Virus record (IMG/VR): IMGVR_UViG_3300034064_001188
Span: 1 to 49,846 of that record
Strand: one strand, 5' to 3'
Length of the DNA: 49,846 nt
From: a virus
Position numbers and translations under genes: made by a program. The notes under the pieces are model-generated. The model was not told the DNA's origin and made no database searches. It saw only the letters and a program-made list of their open reading frames with translations. Numbering within the stretch: the stretch's first letter is position 1; the number at the start of each line of letters is the position of its first letter. This document shows, piece by piece, positions 33,365 through 41,013 of this stretch.

Positions 33365-33868
33365 TTACGCAGGGATTACGATAATGTTGAACACGTTGTT
33401 GACGAGGTTCAAACCGAGGATGGAACTCATGTTCCGGATGACAATGCTCGCCGTGTTGTCGCTGACGCAGTACCCGGTGGCGATGAAGTCACCCAAGACC
33501 GGAGTGCGCGGCGTGATGAGCACAAAGTCGCCTGCCTTGGCACCTGTGACCGTGACATCAGCGGTGTACAAATCGCCAACGGCGATCAGTTGCGTGATGG
33601 CCGGCGTTGCGGCCCGAAGCGTGGTGAGGTTTTTCAGGAAGCGCATGAGTTGGTTCACGGTGATGGAGGCGACATCTGAGGTTGCCTGATTCCGCCAAGT
33701 CTTGATCTGCTCAAGGTACTGGTCCGTAGTCAGGTCAGGATCACACTGAGTCCCGTTGTTGGTCTGACCCAACGCGACGGCGAGAATCTGTAGGATCGGA
33801 GACAGGCCCTCGAACCGCAGCAACGCTTCGGCTTCGGATCGGAGTTGGGTGACGGTTGGGGTGCTCAT
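33365..33868 (-). CDS. Hypothetical structural-type protein
   Basis: Encodes 167 residues. The ATG at 33868 is chosen because upstream in-frame extension overlaps the previous gene. The first half is helical (EAEALLRFEGL); the C-terminal half is beta-rich and ends SILGLNLVNNVFNIIVIPA. The domain order resembles a short virion surface or tail-tip protein. Unassigned. Confidence 0.6.
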   Translation of the reverse strand: MSTPTVTQLRSEAEALLRFEGLSPILQILAVALGQTNNGTQCDPDLTTDQYLEQIKTWRNQATSDVASITVNQLMRFLKNLTTLRAATPAITQLIAVGDLYTADVTVTGAKAGDFVLITPRTPVLGDFIATGYCVSDNTASIVIRNMSSILGLNLVNNVFNIIVIPA

Positions 33869-33876
33869 TGTGGGAA

Positions 33877-34938
33877 TCAGTTTGTGGCTACGGTCCAGCC
33901 TTTGGAAACAAGATTCGCAGCAGCGGTGATGCCTGCGCCGGTGGGGGCGGCGGATGTTCCGAGGTCGAGGTAAACAGCACCGTTGGAAAGACCGTTGGCG
34001 TCGAGCGCCACAAGGATGGCGTTTACGGAGGCGACGTTGAGGGCGCAGCCTTGGAAGCCGACTGTGGTTGCGGCGGGGAGGGTTGTCAGAGTGACGGTGG
34101 TCAGCGTCGCGGACGGAACGGACAAGGTGGCAAGCGCAGAGCATCCAGACACGTTCAACGATGGGGTCGAAATCTCGTATCCAGCAAAGGTTGAGATTTC
34201 CGTAACCGCAGTGCAGTTCGAGAAGTTGAGTGAAAGGAAGCTGGGAATGGCTGGAGATAGCGAATTGCTGTACAGATTGACAAACTGCAACGCAGTGCAT
34301 CCAGTAATTGAAACATTTCCGTAGGTCGCTGTACTTCCACCAATAGTAACACCAGTCAGTGTTGTCGAGTTTGCCACGGTGATGTCACCGCAACCGATTG
34401 AACCGAATGTTGGAGGACTGTCTGAATTGATGCTGATTGTGTTCAGGTTCGGGCACCCAGTGAACACCATGTTGCCGTACACCCCTTGCAGGATCACCAC
34501 GTTGTAAATCGCGGCCGGCGTAAGCGTCAGCGATGGAATGGTGCAACCAACCAAACTCAACCCGCATTGGTTCTGGATGCCTGAAATGTCAAACGTGGTG
34601 AACGTGCAACCAGAGAAGTACAGGCTGGACAGATTCGCCAACGTCCCAGGCGCAAAGTCCCCATACACGCAATTTGTACTGGAGAACGTCGCCAACGTCG
34701 CCCCAATCGGTGACAGGTCGAAATCCCCATCAAACGTCAACCCCTGCCCCGTCGTAATCGCCGTGGTTCCCGTCGTCGCCCGCACGTCCAACCCAACCTG
34801 CGTCACCCGACCATCCACAATGGTCCACAACGCGGCCTGTGGCGTGACGCTGGCGTTTTCGTAGATCGTGACGTAGGGACCAGTCGATCCTCCACCGCCA
34901 ACAGATGGCGCACTCAGGGTTTGACGGTTCAGGCTCAT
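33877..34938 (-). CDS. Repeat-rich, LRR-like virion surface protein
   Basis: Encodes 353 residues from the ATG at 34938. The N-terminal MSLNRQTLSAPSVGGGGS tag matches the start of the 36251 gene. Beyond it about 12 irregular repeats (e.g. SLYFSGCTFTTFDISGIQN, NTISINSD) alternate L/I/V and N/C positions, as in leucine-rich or BspA-like repeats. The C-terminus (VNAILVALDANGLSNGAVYLDLGT) is a motif seen in many phage surface proteins. A host-binding role is likely. Confidence 0.65.
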   Translation of the reverse strand: MSLNRQTLSAPSVGGGGSTGPYVTIYENASVTPQAALWTIVDGRVTQVGLDVRATTGTTAITTGQGLTFDGDFDLSPIGATLATFSSTNCVYGDFAPGTLANLSSLYFSGCTFTTFDISGIQNQCGLSLVGCTIPSLTLTPAAIYNVVILQGVYGNMVFTGCPNLNTISINSDSPPTFGSIGCGDITVANSTTLTGVTIGGSTATYGNVSITGCTALQFVNLYSNSLSPAIPSFLSLNFSNCTAVTEISTFAGYEISTPSLNVSGCSALATLSVPSATLTTVTLTTLPAATTVGFQGCALNVASVNAILVALDANGLSNGAVYLDLGTSAAPTGAGITAAANLVSKGWTVATN

Positions 34939-34942
34939 GGAT

Positions 34943-34980
34943 AAAGAGAAAGCCCAGCCCCCGCAGAGCGGAGACCGGGC
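34943..34980 (-). terminator. Terminator of the exported-protein gene
   Basis: On the minus strand, 34980-34968 pairs with 34964-34952 as a 13-bp stem including three G-U pairs (loop TCT), followed by TTTCTCTTT (34951-34943). It directly follows the gene ending at 35006 and precedes the start at 34938, isolating the exported-protein gene as its own unit. Confidence 0.7.
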
Positions 34981-35005
34981 GATGTCAGGGATTGGCGGGG
35001 TTGGA

Positions 35006-35626
35006 TCATCGGCAACGCTTCGGAGAACGGCGAGGCTTGCGGCAGTATTCCTCATCGTCCTCACACGGCGGGCAGTTCGGAGTGAAGTCGTAGGTGACGA
35101 CAACCAGAGCGGAAGCGGTCGTATTGACAATGAATCGGTAATCTCCGGGGCCTTCGTACGAAGACGTTGCCGTCGCCCCAGCGGTGACAGGAACGGTTCC
35201 AGTTCCAATGAACGGCGTCAGCACGGATGCAACTTCCGAATCAGAACCGGTGGCGACAGACGTAACAGTGAACCCGGACGTGCCTGCGTAATCCAGCACA
35301 CCATCGTACGCAGTCACGGCCTGCGTGTGCGTGGGGGCAATCGCAGCATCAGCGGTCACTCCGCCGGTTGTTGCCGTTACGTGGGCGTCAGTCGTTGTGG
35401 TAATGACGCCATCGGTCGTGTCTCGGGATTCAGCGCGGAACCGGGAACTGACGTTTCCAGCAACCGTGACGGTGACGGAGTTCAACGTACCGTCGGCGGG
35501 GTTCCACTGGGGAATCGCGTTCGTGACGGACCAGTTCGTCGCAGTCGGAAAAACCGTCAGCGTATGGGTGGACGTTGCCGCAAGCGCGGCAACCGAGGTG
35601 AGGATTAGTGCAATGAGTTTCTTCAT
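35006..35626 (-). CDS. Exported choice-of-anchor-E-like protein (moron)
   Basis: Encodes 206 residues from the ATG at 35626. Residues 1-18 are a signal peptide (KK then LIALILTSVAALA). The mature part begins THTLTVFPTATNWSVTNAIPQ and has SVTVTVAGNVSS and FRAESRDTTDGV, matching the choice-of-anchor E exported beta-domain family of bacteria. Instead of a cell-surface anchor it ends in a cysteine/arginine tail (NCPPCEDDEEYC). It has its own promoter and terminator, indicating independent expression. Alternatively it is a virion component. Confidence 0.75.
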   Translation of the reverse strand: MKKLIALILTSVAALAATSTHTLTVFPTATNWSVTNAIPQWNPADGTLNSVTVTVAGNVSSRFRAESRDTTDGVITTTTDAHVTATTGGVTADAAIAPTHTQAVTAYDGVLDYAGTSGFTVTSVATGSDSEVASVLTPFIGTGTVPVTAGATATSSYEGPGDYRFIVNTTASALVVVTYDFTPNCPPCEDDEEYCRKPRRSPKRCR

Positions 35627-35635
35627 GACGCGCGC

Positions 35636-35665
35636 AGTGTATGGCAATGTGTGCCTCGGTGTCAA
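35636..35665 (-). promoter_or_regulatory. Leaderless-type promoter of the exported-protein gene
   Basis: On the minus strand: TTGACA (35665-35660), an 18-bp spacer, TACACT (35641-35636), then 9 nt to the ATG at 35626. It overlaps the end of the upstream gene by only a few bases. Confidence 0.68.
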
Positions 35666-35666
35666 C

Positions 35667-36251
35667 TCACTCAAAGAGGTAATACACCTTGATGGTGCCG
35701 TCGAGTTGCAGGCTGTTGTACGTGATGCCCTGCGAAATGATGCTGCCCGCGTTGACATCCAAACCAAAATTCGCGCTTCCGACCCGAAGCGTAACGGTTG
35801 GAGTGAATCCCCACGTTGAAATCAAGGCTCCGTCGAACGTGGCGTTTGCATTGAAAACGCGATTCGCTGCACTGGTTGTTTGCCCGGTGCTGGTCGTGGT
35901 GATGTTCAACCCGATTACGGATTGCGTATCCATTCCACCTGCACCTCCGCAGCCAAAGTTGAACTGGAAAGGCACGCGAGCATCGTTGACCGCACCTATA
36001 GACAGGTATGACAGCGTTATGTTGTAATCCACCAACGACTGCGCCACGTACTCAACGGACTGCAAAACGCCACCCGGAAGCACGGTAGCAGGATCCGGCA
36101 ATGTTCCCGTGACGGTGGCGGTGATTTGATTGGTGCGCGTTCCGGGTGCTCCCGTGTACGTCAACGTCGCCGCCAAAATCCGCCGCGATCCACTCCCACC
36201 ACTTCCCCCTCCGCCACCCGGCGCGGTCAGGGCTTGACGGTTGAGTCTCAT
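35667..36251 (-). CDS. Virion surface protein with shared N-terminal tag
   Basis: Encodes 194 residues from the ATG at 36251 (a GTG at 36257 is the alternative). Begins MRLNRQALTAPGGGGGSGGSGS, a tag shared with the 34938 product, then a beta-rich domain with T, N, G and V alternating. It could be a fibre or decoration protein attached through the tag. No family is recognised. Confidence 0.6.
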   Translation of the reverse strand: MRLNRQALTAPGGGGGSGGSGSRRILAATLTYTGAPGTRTNQITATVTGTLPDPATVLPGGVLQSVEYVAQSLVDYNITLSYLSIGAVNDARVPFQFNFGCGGAGGMDTQSVIGLNITTTSTGQTTSAANRVFNANATFDGALISTWGFTPTVTLRVGSANFGLDVNAGSIISQGITYNSLQLDGTIKVYYLFE

Positions 36252-36253
36252 GA

Positions 36254-36670
36254 TCACGCCAGGTCAATCACCGTCACCGACACGTTCGTCGCGCCAGTTG
36301 AAGCGCCGGTCAACAGCCCGATGTACCCCGTGACCGTGTACGTGCCGCCAGTGCCATCGTCAGCAGCGGTTCCAGCTTTCAGGACGAACTCGCCGTTTGC
36401 GCCCGTGTTCGCAGCTCCAGTGCCAAGGCGCACGAATACTTCTTCCGTGCCAAGGTTCTGCAACTGGATCTCCCGGTACTTCACGTCCGACGCCGCAGCA
36501 GCAACCAACGTGTCGTTGTCTCCGTTCACAGCCACCCGCGACTGTGTAACCGCAGACGCCGTGAACGCGCCACCAAGCCGCGCCAGAAGCGAGACAACGG
36601 CAGCGTCCTGCAACGCCTCGGCGGGGCAGGCGTAGCACGGATTGATGATGTCCGACATGGATTCGCTCAT
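36254..36670 (-). CDS. Hypothetical beta-rich structural protein
   Basis: Encodes 138 residues. Starts with a cysteine pair (CYAC), a helical stretch (20-37), then a beta domain with VKYREIQLQNLGTEEVFVRLGTG. This C-terminal part is reminiscent of capsid decoration or tail proteins of phages. It overlaps neighbours by 4 nt. Confidence 0.6.
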   Translation of the reverse strand: MSESMSDIINPCYACPAEALQDAAVVSLLARLGGAFTASAVTQSRVAVNGDNDTLVAAAASDVKYREIQLQNLGTEEVFVRLGTGAANTGANGEFVLKAGTAADDGTGGTYTVTGYIGLLTGASTGATNVSVTVIDLA

Positions 36671-36909
36671 GCTGGCATCTCCTCCTCGCCTTCGACTTCC
36701 TCGACCATTTCCTCGCCATCATCCATCGTGACACCCTCAATGGCCGTGATCCGGAGATTGCCTTCCGGCGTCATCTTCCAGTTCACCATCGCAGTGCCCT
36801 TGTCGCCTTCGAGTTCAAGGCCAGCGGGGGGCGCAAATTCAACCAGCATCTTCTCCTCTGCCCCAAGCCGACCCATCCCGTCCATCTTGCGCTTTCCGTA
36901 TCCGTCCAT
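36667..36909 (-). CDS. Small acidic protein
   Basis: Encodes 80 residues, with a basic N-terminus and a very acidic end (DDGEEMVEEVEGEEEMPA). A GAGAAAGG ribosome site precedes the ATG at 36909. Unknown function. It directly follows the probable capsid gene and its terminator-like hairpin. Confidence 0.6.
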   Translation of the reverse strand: MDGYGKRKMDGMGRLGAEEKMLVEFAPPAGLELEGDKGTAMVNWKMTPEGNLRITAIEGVTMDDGEEMVEEVEGEEEMPA

Positions 36910-36994
36910 GGACTACCTTTCTCAGAAAAAGGGGTGCCCGCCAACAAGTAACCTCGCCTCACCGCCTTGCTGCCGAACACCCCAAAGTGAAAGT

Positions 36995-37016
36995 GCCGGG
37001 GAGGCGAGTCCCCGGC
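36995..37016 (-). terminator. Attenuator-type hairpin after the probable capsid gene
   Basis: GCCGGGG 36995-37001 and CCCCGGC 37010-37016 form a perfect 7-bp stem. The T-run is weak (ACTTTCACTTT), so it probably attenuates rather than stops transcription, giving higher capsid than downstream levels. Confidence 0.55.
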
Positions 37017-37022
37017 ATTGCC

Positions 37023-38576
37023 TTACAGGCTGAACGACAGGTTCACGTCGCCGCACGACGTGTCGTCCAGTTCGATGGTACCCGCAGTCTCGTCCACCAC
37101 AGACCACGTGCCAGTCATGCCAGCCGCAGCCCACTTCGTCTGGAACGCAGTGATGAAGTCGCCGAGGTCCGCGTTGGTAGTCGTGGTGCCGAGCGCCACG
37201 ATGTTGCCGTCGCAGGTCGCACCCGTTGCGCTGATGACGTAGTTGCCGGAACCGTTGGCAACCGCCGTGAACCGCACAACGGTCGGGCAGGTCGCGTTCT
37301 CGGAGTCGTAGCTCTGCGCCGGGTAGCCGTTCGAGGTGTTGCACGGAGCAACGATGGTGATGCAGGGGCGGTCAACCATATGGAAAAGCGCCACCAACCA
37401 CTCGTCGTGCTCAGGCTTCACCGCAAGGCGGAAGTCCGCGTAGAACTTGCCCTTGTTGCCGCGCACGTTGTCAATCGGCTTGCCGTTGCAATCCGCGCCG
37501 AGGTCGTTCGTGCCGAAGCTCCACTGCCCACCGTAATCCCGGACCTTGAACGGCATCCGGGGATCCACAGCCTGCGGACGGAACGGCATGACCCGCAGCG
37601 CACGCTTATTGTTGATGTACGAAATCTGGTACTGCGCCTTGTCGTAGTCGGCGTTGAACTCAGACCGGATGCCCTCGGTGGCGGCGACGTTCTTGTACGG
37701 CAACACGACCTGGTACCGGCCAGCCGACACGCGGTTGAAGCGCAGCGGGAACTGGAGGACCTTGACCATGAAGTCACCGACCATGCCGGTAAACCCATAC
37801 TTGTAGAACTCCTTGGCGGCAGGCCCGAACTCCGCGAAGCGCCAAGCGTCGTACAGCGTCGGGGCGGTCTTGCCGATGTACCGATAAGTGTCCTTGTCGG
37901 TGTGGAGTTCCAGTTTGTCGTACCCTTCCTTGCCGGCCGCGATGGCACCAAGGAAGTATTGCTTCGTGACCTGCGATTGCAGGATGTCCGCCGTGAGCAG
38001 GCCAGTGGGATCCGTGGCAGCACCGCCAGAAGCGGCAGCGACGTTCAAGTACACGTACCCGCCAGCGTCCCACGTGAACGTCACCTCGGGAAGACCCGCA
38101 GCGACGGCAAGCTTCGTGCCCGCCAACTCCATCGCCTTGCGCTGGAGGTAGTAGGTCATGATCCAGTTCGTGGCCGGACGAAGCACGTCGTCAATCCACT
38201 GACGCATGTGCTCCTTGGCCTTCGTCTTGGTCATGATCTGGTCAAAGCACATGATGGGCGACGCCCACGATTGCTCTTCCAGCGAGTAGGTTCGGCGGGT
38301 GTAACCCATGCCGATCTTGTTCTCCTCCGGATCGCAGGGCTGCCCAACGCAGCTTCCGCCTTCAACGCTGTTCCACTCAGTCGTCACGTTCGGGAACACG
38401 CTGTTGAAGCGGTCGTACGTGTGCTGGGTGTTGGTGTACGCGTCGAAGGAACCCGTGATGTAGTACCCGATCATCCCGTCGAACGGGCGGATGTCCTTGA
38501 GGATTTCCTTGTCGTAGTACGGCGTCTGCGTGTCCAGATAGGACGCGAACGCCTTACAAGAGATAACGTCTCCCAT
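37023..38576 (-). CDS. Probable major capsid protein
   Basis: Encodes 517 residues. The N-terminal part (YLDTQTPYYDKEILKDI, PFDGMIGYYITGSFDAYTNT) and a middle region with alternating alpha and beta (QRKAMELAGTKLAV, DKLELHTDKDTYRYIG) fit a HK97-type-fold capsid protein of podovirus class. The C-terminal ~130 residues are T-, G- and N-rich beta sequence with several cysteines, possibly an exposed decoration domain. It has an AAAGG ribosome site and a 217-nt structured leader, and begins the leftward structural block. Confidence 0.7.
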   Translation of the reverse strand: MGDVISCKAFASYLDTQTPYYDKEILKDIRPFDGMIGYYITGSFDAYTNTQHTYDRFNSVFPNVTTEWNSVEGGSCVGQPCDPEENKIGMGYTRRTYSLEEQSWASPIMCFDQIMTKTKAKEHMRQWIDDVLRPATNWIMTYYLQRKAMELAGTKLAVAAGLPEVTFTWDAGGYVYLNVAAASGGAATDPTGLLTADILQSQVTKQYFLGAIAAGKEGYDKLELHTDKDTYRYIGKTAPTLYDAWRFAEFGPAAKEFYKYGFTGMVGDFMVKVLQFPLRFNRVSAGRYQVVLPYKNVAATEGIRSEFNADYDKAQYQISYINNKRALRVMPFRPQAVDPRMPFKVRDYGGQWSFGTNDLGADCNGKPIDNVRGNKGKFYADFRLAVKPEHDEWLVALFHMVDRPCITIVAPCNTSNGYPAQSYDSENATCPTVVRFTAVANGSGNYVISATGATCDGNIVALGTTTTNADLGDFITAFQTKWAAAGMTGTWSVVDETAGTIELDDTSCGDVNLSFSL

Positions 38577-38650
38577 GTCAGTTTCTGCCTTTTCGCCGTG
38601 GGGTTATCTCTTCACCTGCCACGCAAACGACGAAACCGAGGCAGATTGCA

Positions 38651-38773
38651 GGTCCTTGGTAGGACCACAATCCATCCTCGGTGGCGAAACCGAGCCGTGG
38701 AACCGGGATGGCCACCTGGCCATCTTGCCGTGCTGGGGACCGGTCCAGCAACCGCCGTGGAGACGAGCCACGG
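38651..38773 (-). ncRNA. Hairpin-rich leader of the capsid gene
   Basis: The 217-nt gap upstream of 38576 holds several inverted repeats: 38755-38760 with 38768-38773 (6 bp, CCGTGG); GATGGCCA 38707-38714 with TGGCCATC 38717-38724 (8-bp arms, 2-nt centre); GGACCGGTCC 38737-38746; CTCGGT 38677-38682 with ACCGAG 38689-38694; GGTCCT 38651-38656 with AGGACC 38661-38666. GAAACCGAG occurs twice (38632, 38686). RNA processing, mRNA stability or autoregulation are possible. Confidence 0.55.
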
Positions 38774-38793
38774 TATGCGTCGATGGGGGTGCT

Positions 38794-38958
38794 CTACACC
38801 TTCGCAGCCTCCGCGTCAACGGCGAAGAACCCTTCCAGCGCAGACACCACGAGTGTGGTCTGCGTCCACCTGCGGGACTTTGCTTCGGTCTGGATCTTCT
38901 TCACGAGACTAGACGGCAACCGGAAACTCACACGCTTCTTGCTCTTGGTCTTCTTCAC
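38794..38958 (-). CDS. Ribbon-helix-helix DNA-binding protein
   Basis: Encodes 54 residues from the GTG at 38958, which sits 7 nt after a TACACT -10 hexamer. Residues 8-50 (KRVSFRLPSSLVKKIQTEAK ... TLVVSALEGFF) match the RHH (Arc/CopG) fold: a beta strand, helix and helix that dimerises and binds palindromes. Divergently oriented to the helicase gene and overlapping its promoter, it is a good candidate repressor. No ribosome site. Confidence 0.78.
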   Translation of the reverse strand: MKKTKSKKRVSFRLPSSLVKKIQTEAKSRRWTQTTLVVSALEGFFAVDAEAAKV

Positions 38959-38965
38959 GCGAGAA

Positions 38966-38993
38966 AGTGTATGCCATAGGCTTGACACGTCAA
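38966..38993 (-). promoter_or_regulatory. Leaderless-type promoter of the RHH gene
   Basis: On the minus strand: TTGACG (38993-38988), a 16-bp spacer, TACACT (38971-38966), 7 nt to the GTG at 38958. Its -35 abuts the -35 of the helicase promoter on the other strand as the two arms of TTGACACGTCAA (38982-38993). Confidence 0.72.
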
Positions 38994-39010
38994 GCCGCAA
39001 GCTGTACGCC
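38982..39010 (+). promoter_or_regulatory. Leaderless-type promoter of the helicase block
   Basis: TTGACA (38982-38987), a 17-bp spacer, TACGCC (39005-39010), then 10 nt to the GTG at 39021. The weak -10 and shared palindromic -35 region imply mutual interference with the divergent RHH promoter. Confidence 0.6.
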
Positions 39011-39020
39011 TCGTGAAGCT

Positions 39021-40394
39021 GTGAACCTCCGGCCGTATCAAATCACCCTGCGCGACGAATTGCGGGCATGTTTCCGCGAAGGCGCGAAGCGTGTGCTGGC
39101 GGTCAGTCCGACCGGATCCGGGAAGACCACCGTTTTCGCTTTTGTGACCCAAGGAAGCGTCCAGAAGGGCAACCGCACCTACGTCATCGCCCACCGCAGC
39201 GAGATTCTGGACCAGATTTCCGCGACGCTTGGTAAGGTTGGCGTCCACCACGGGTTCATTCAAGCCGGGAAGCCTGCGCGGCAGGAAACGGCGATGGTCG
39301 CGTCCATCCAGACTCTGGCGCGGCGGATTCAGGACGTGCCGGTGCCGGATTTTGTGGTAGTGGACGAAGTGCATCACGGAGTTTCCGCGCAGTACATGTC
39401 CATGTTCGCTGCATGGCCGAAAGCAAACTTCCTCGGCGTCACCGCCACCCCGGAACGCCTCGACGGTCGCGGACTGGGCGCGATCTTCCAGCGCATGGTC
39501 CTCGGGCCACAGGTTCAGTGGCTCATCGACAACCGATTTCTTGCCAAGCCGGTGTACTTCGCGCCCGAAAAGGCCGTGGACATGACCGGCGTGCGGAAGG
39601 TTGCTGGCGATTTTGACCGTTCGCAACTCGCGGACCTGATGGACAAGCCGACGATCACCGGCAATGCGGTCGCGCACTACCGGAAATACTGCCCCGGCAT
39701 GCGGGCGGTCGCGTTCTGCGTGTCGGTCGCGCATGCTGAACACGTCGCGGAGCAGTTTCGGAGTGCCGGAATCACGGCGGCGTCGATTGACGGCAAGCTG
39801 GATCCGGAAACGCGGAAGCAACGCGTGAAGGACTTGGACGCCGGCAAGATTCAGGTGCTCACGTCCTGCGAACTCATCTCCGAAGGCTTCGACCTGCCCG
39901 CCGTGGGTGCAGGGATCCTCCTGCGTCCGACCGCTTCGCTCGCGATGCACCTGCAACAGGTTGGGCGTGCGTTGCGACCGAAGGGACCGGACGGCGGGCA
40001 AGCGATCATCCTGGATCACGTCGGCAACTGCCTGCGTCACGGGCTTGCCGAGGAGGCCCGCGAGTGGAGTCTGGACGGGCGCGAGAAGCGGAAGGCGAAG
40101 GAACAGTCGGTGGAGACCAAGCAGTGCGAGTCCTGCTACGCGATCTTCACCGGAAACCAGTGTCCCCAGTGTGGAACGGAACGGACACCGGCACCACGCG
40201 AGATCGAGGAGACGGATGGGGAACTCCAACAGATCGACGCCGAGGAAATGGCGCGACGGTATCAGCTTCGACGGGAAGAAGGACTTTGCCGTTCACTGGC
40301 GGACCTCGTGGCCTTGGGTAAGGCCAGAGGGTACAAGCCCGGTTGGGCACACCATCGGTGGACGGCGAGGAGTAATGGAAGGAGGGCGGCGTGA
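39021..40394 (+). CDS. SF2 DEAD/DEVH-type helicase
   Basis: Encodes 457 residues from GTG 39021, 10 nt after the -10 hexamer. Motifs: SPTGSGKT (Walker A, 29-36), DEVH (115-118), TATPER (141-146), a SCELISEGFDLP segment and QQVGRALRP (motif VI) near 310. The end has two CxxC pairs (CESC, CPQC, about 369-385), a zinc knob. These enzymes remodel DNA during replication or repair. First gene of the replication block. Confidence 0.88.
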   Translation: MNLRPYQITLRDELRACFREGAKRVLAVSPTGSGKTTVFAFVTQGSVQKGNRTYVIAHRSEILDQISATLGKVGVHHGFIQAGKPARQETAMVASIQTLARRIQDVPVPDFVVVDEVHHGVSAQYMSMFAAWPKANFLGVTATPERLDGRGLGAIFQRMVLGPQVQWLIDNRFLAKPVYFAPEKAVDMTGVRKVAGDFDRSQLADLMDKPTITGNAVAHYRKYCPGMRAVAFCVSVAHAEHVAEQFRSAGITAASIDGKLDPETRKQRVKDLDAGKIQVLTSCELISEGFDLPAVGAGILLRPTASLAMHLQQVGRALRPKGPDGGQAIILDHVGNCLRHGLAEEAREWSLDGREKRKAKEQSVETKQCESCYAIFTGNQCPQCGTERTPAPREIEETDGELQQIDAEEMARRYQLRREEGLCRSLADLVALGKARGYKPGWAHHRWTARSNGRRAA

Positions 40395-40681
40395 CAGATC
40401 AGGAAATCAACAGGGCGGTGGCGGAGAGTTTGTCCGCGTCGTTTGGGTGTTCGGTGGTCATTGAGAAGGACTACTGCAACTCCTACGACGCCATCATGCC
40501 TTTGGTGAAGGCGTTGAAGAAGGGGCGCGAAGGCAGGTTCATGGAGTTTTTGTTTAAGCTCGTGTACCCGCATGAGTACCAAGCCGAATACGTTTACATT
40601 CACTGCATACACGAAATGCTCACCGCAACCCCTCGCCAACTCTGCGAGGCGTACCTTGCCGTTGGAGGGGCTGACGCATGA
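40391..40681 (+). CDS. Phage ABA-sandwich-type hypothetical, paralogue 1
   Basis: Encodes 96 residues. Begins MTDQEINRAVAESL, similar to the start of the product of 42674-43039 (MKDHEINQAIAESL), and ends with CEAYLAVGG. The pattern (conserved helix at the start, aromatic residues in the middle, A..EAYL at the end) fits the phage 'ABA sandwich' family with no known function. Overlaps its neighbours by 4 nt. Confidence 0.72.
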   Translation: MTDQEINRAVAESLSASFGCSVVIEKDYCNSYDAIMPLVKALKKGREGRFMEFLFKLVYPHEYQAEYVYIHCIHEMLTATPRQLCEAYLAVGGADA

Positions 40682-41013
40682 CCCTTCAAGACCTCAAACG
40701 CGCCGAGCGGTACGCCTACGTCGTGCGCGACACCACGAAGGCGATGTACGAAGCCGCGCAGAAAGCGGTGGATGATCTGGAAGAAGCGATCCGGAAGGCG
40801 GAGAGGGAGGAGGAGAGGCGAGTGCCGTGGAACGAGGCTCCTGAGTGGGCAATGTGGACTGCGACGGACTTTGATGGGTTGCGCTTCTGGTACCAATCGG
40901 AACCTTTTTCCAGCGAGGTGCGATGGCGCAATGCTGGAGGCCAATCGGAGTATGCCGACCATCAGAACGGTTGTGCGAACTGGCTGCAATCCAAGCAGAG
41001 GAGACCCCAATGA
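40678..41013 (+). CDS. Hypothetical protein
   Basis: Encodes 111 residues. The first 50 form a long charged coiled-coil helix (RAERYAYVVRDTTKAMYEAA). The rest is W-rich with the PEWAMWTATDFDGLRFWY stretch. No family is known. Overlaps both neighbours by 4 nt. Confidence 0.68.
   Translation: MTLQDLKRAERYAYVVRDTTKAMYEAAQKAVDDLEEAIRKAEREEERRVPWNEAPEWAMWTATDFDGLRFWYQSEPFSSEVRWRNAGGQSEYADHQNGCANWLQSKQRRPQ

Noticed and set aside
36987-38912. 641-codon open frame on the + strand
   Set aside because: Lies fully antisense to the capsid gene; arises from its codon bias, and has no domain or ribosome site.
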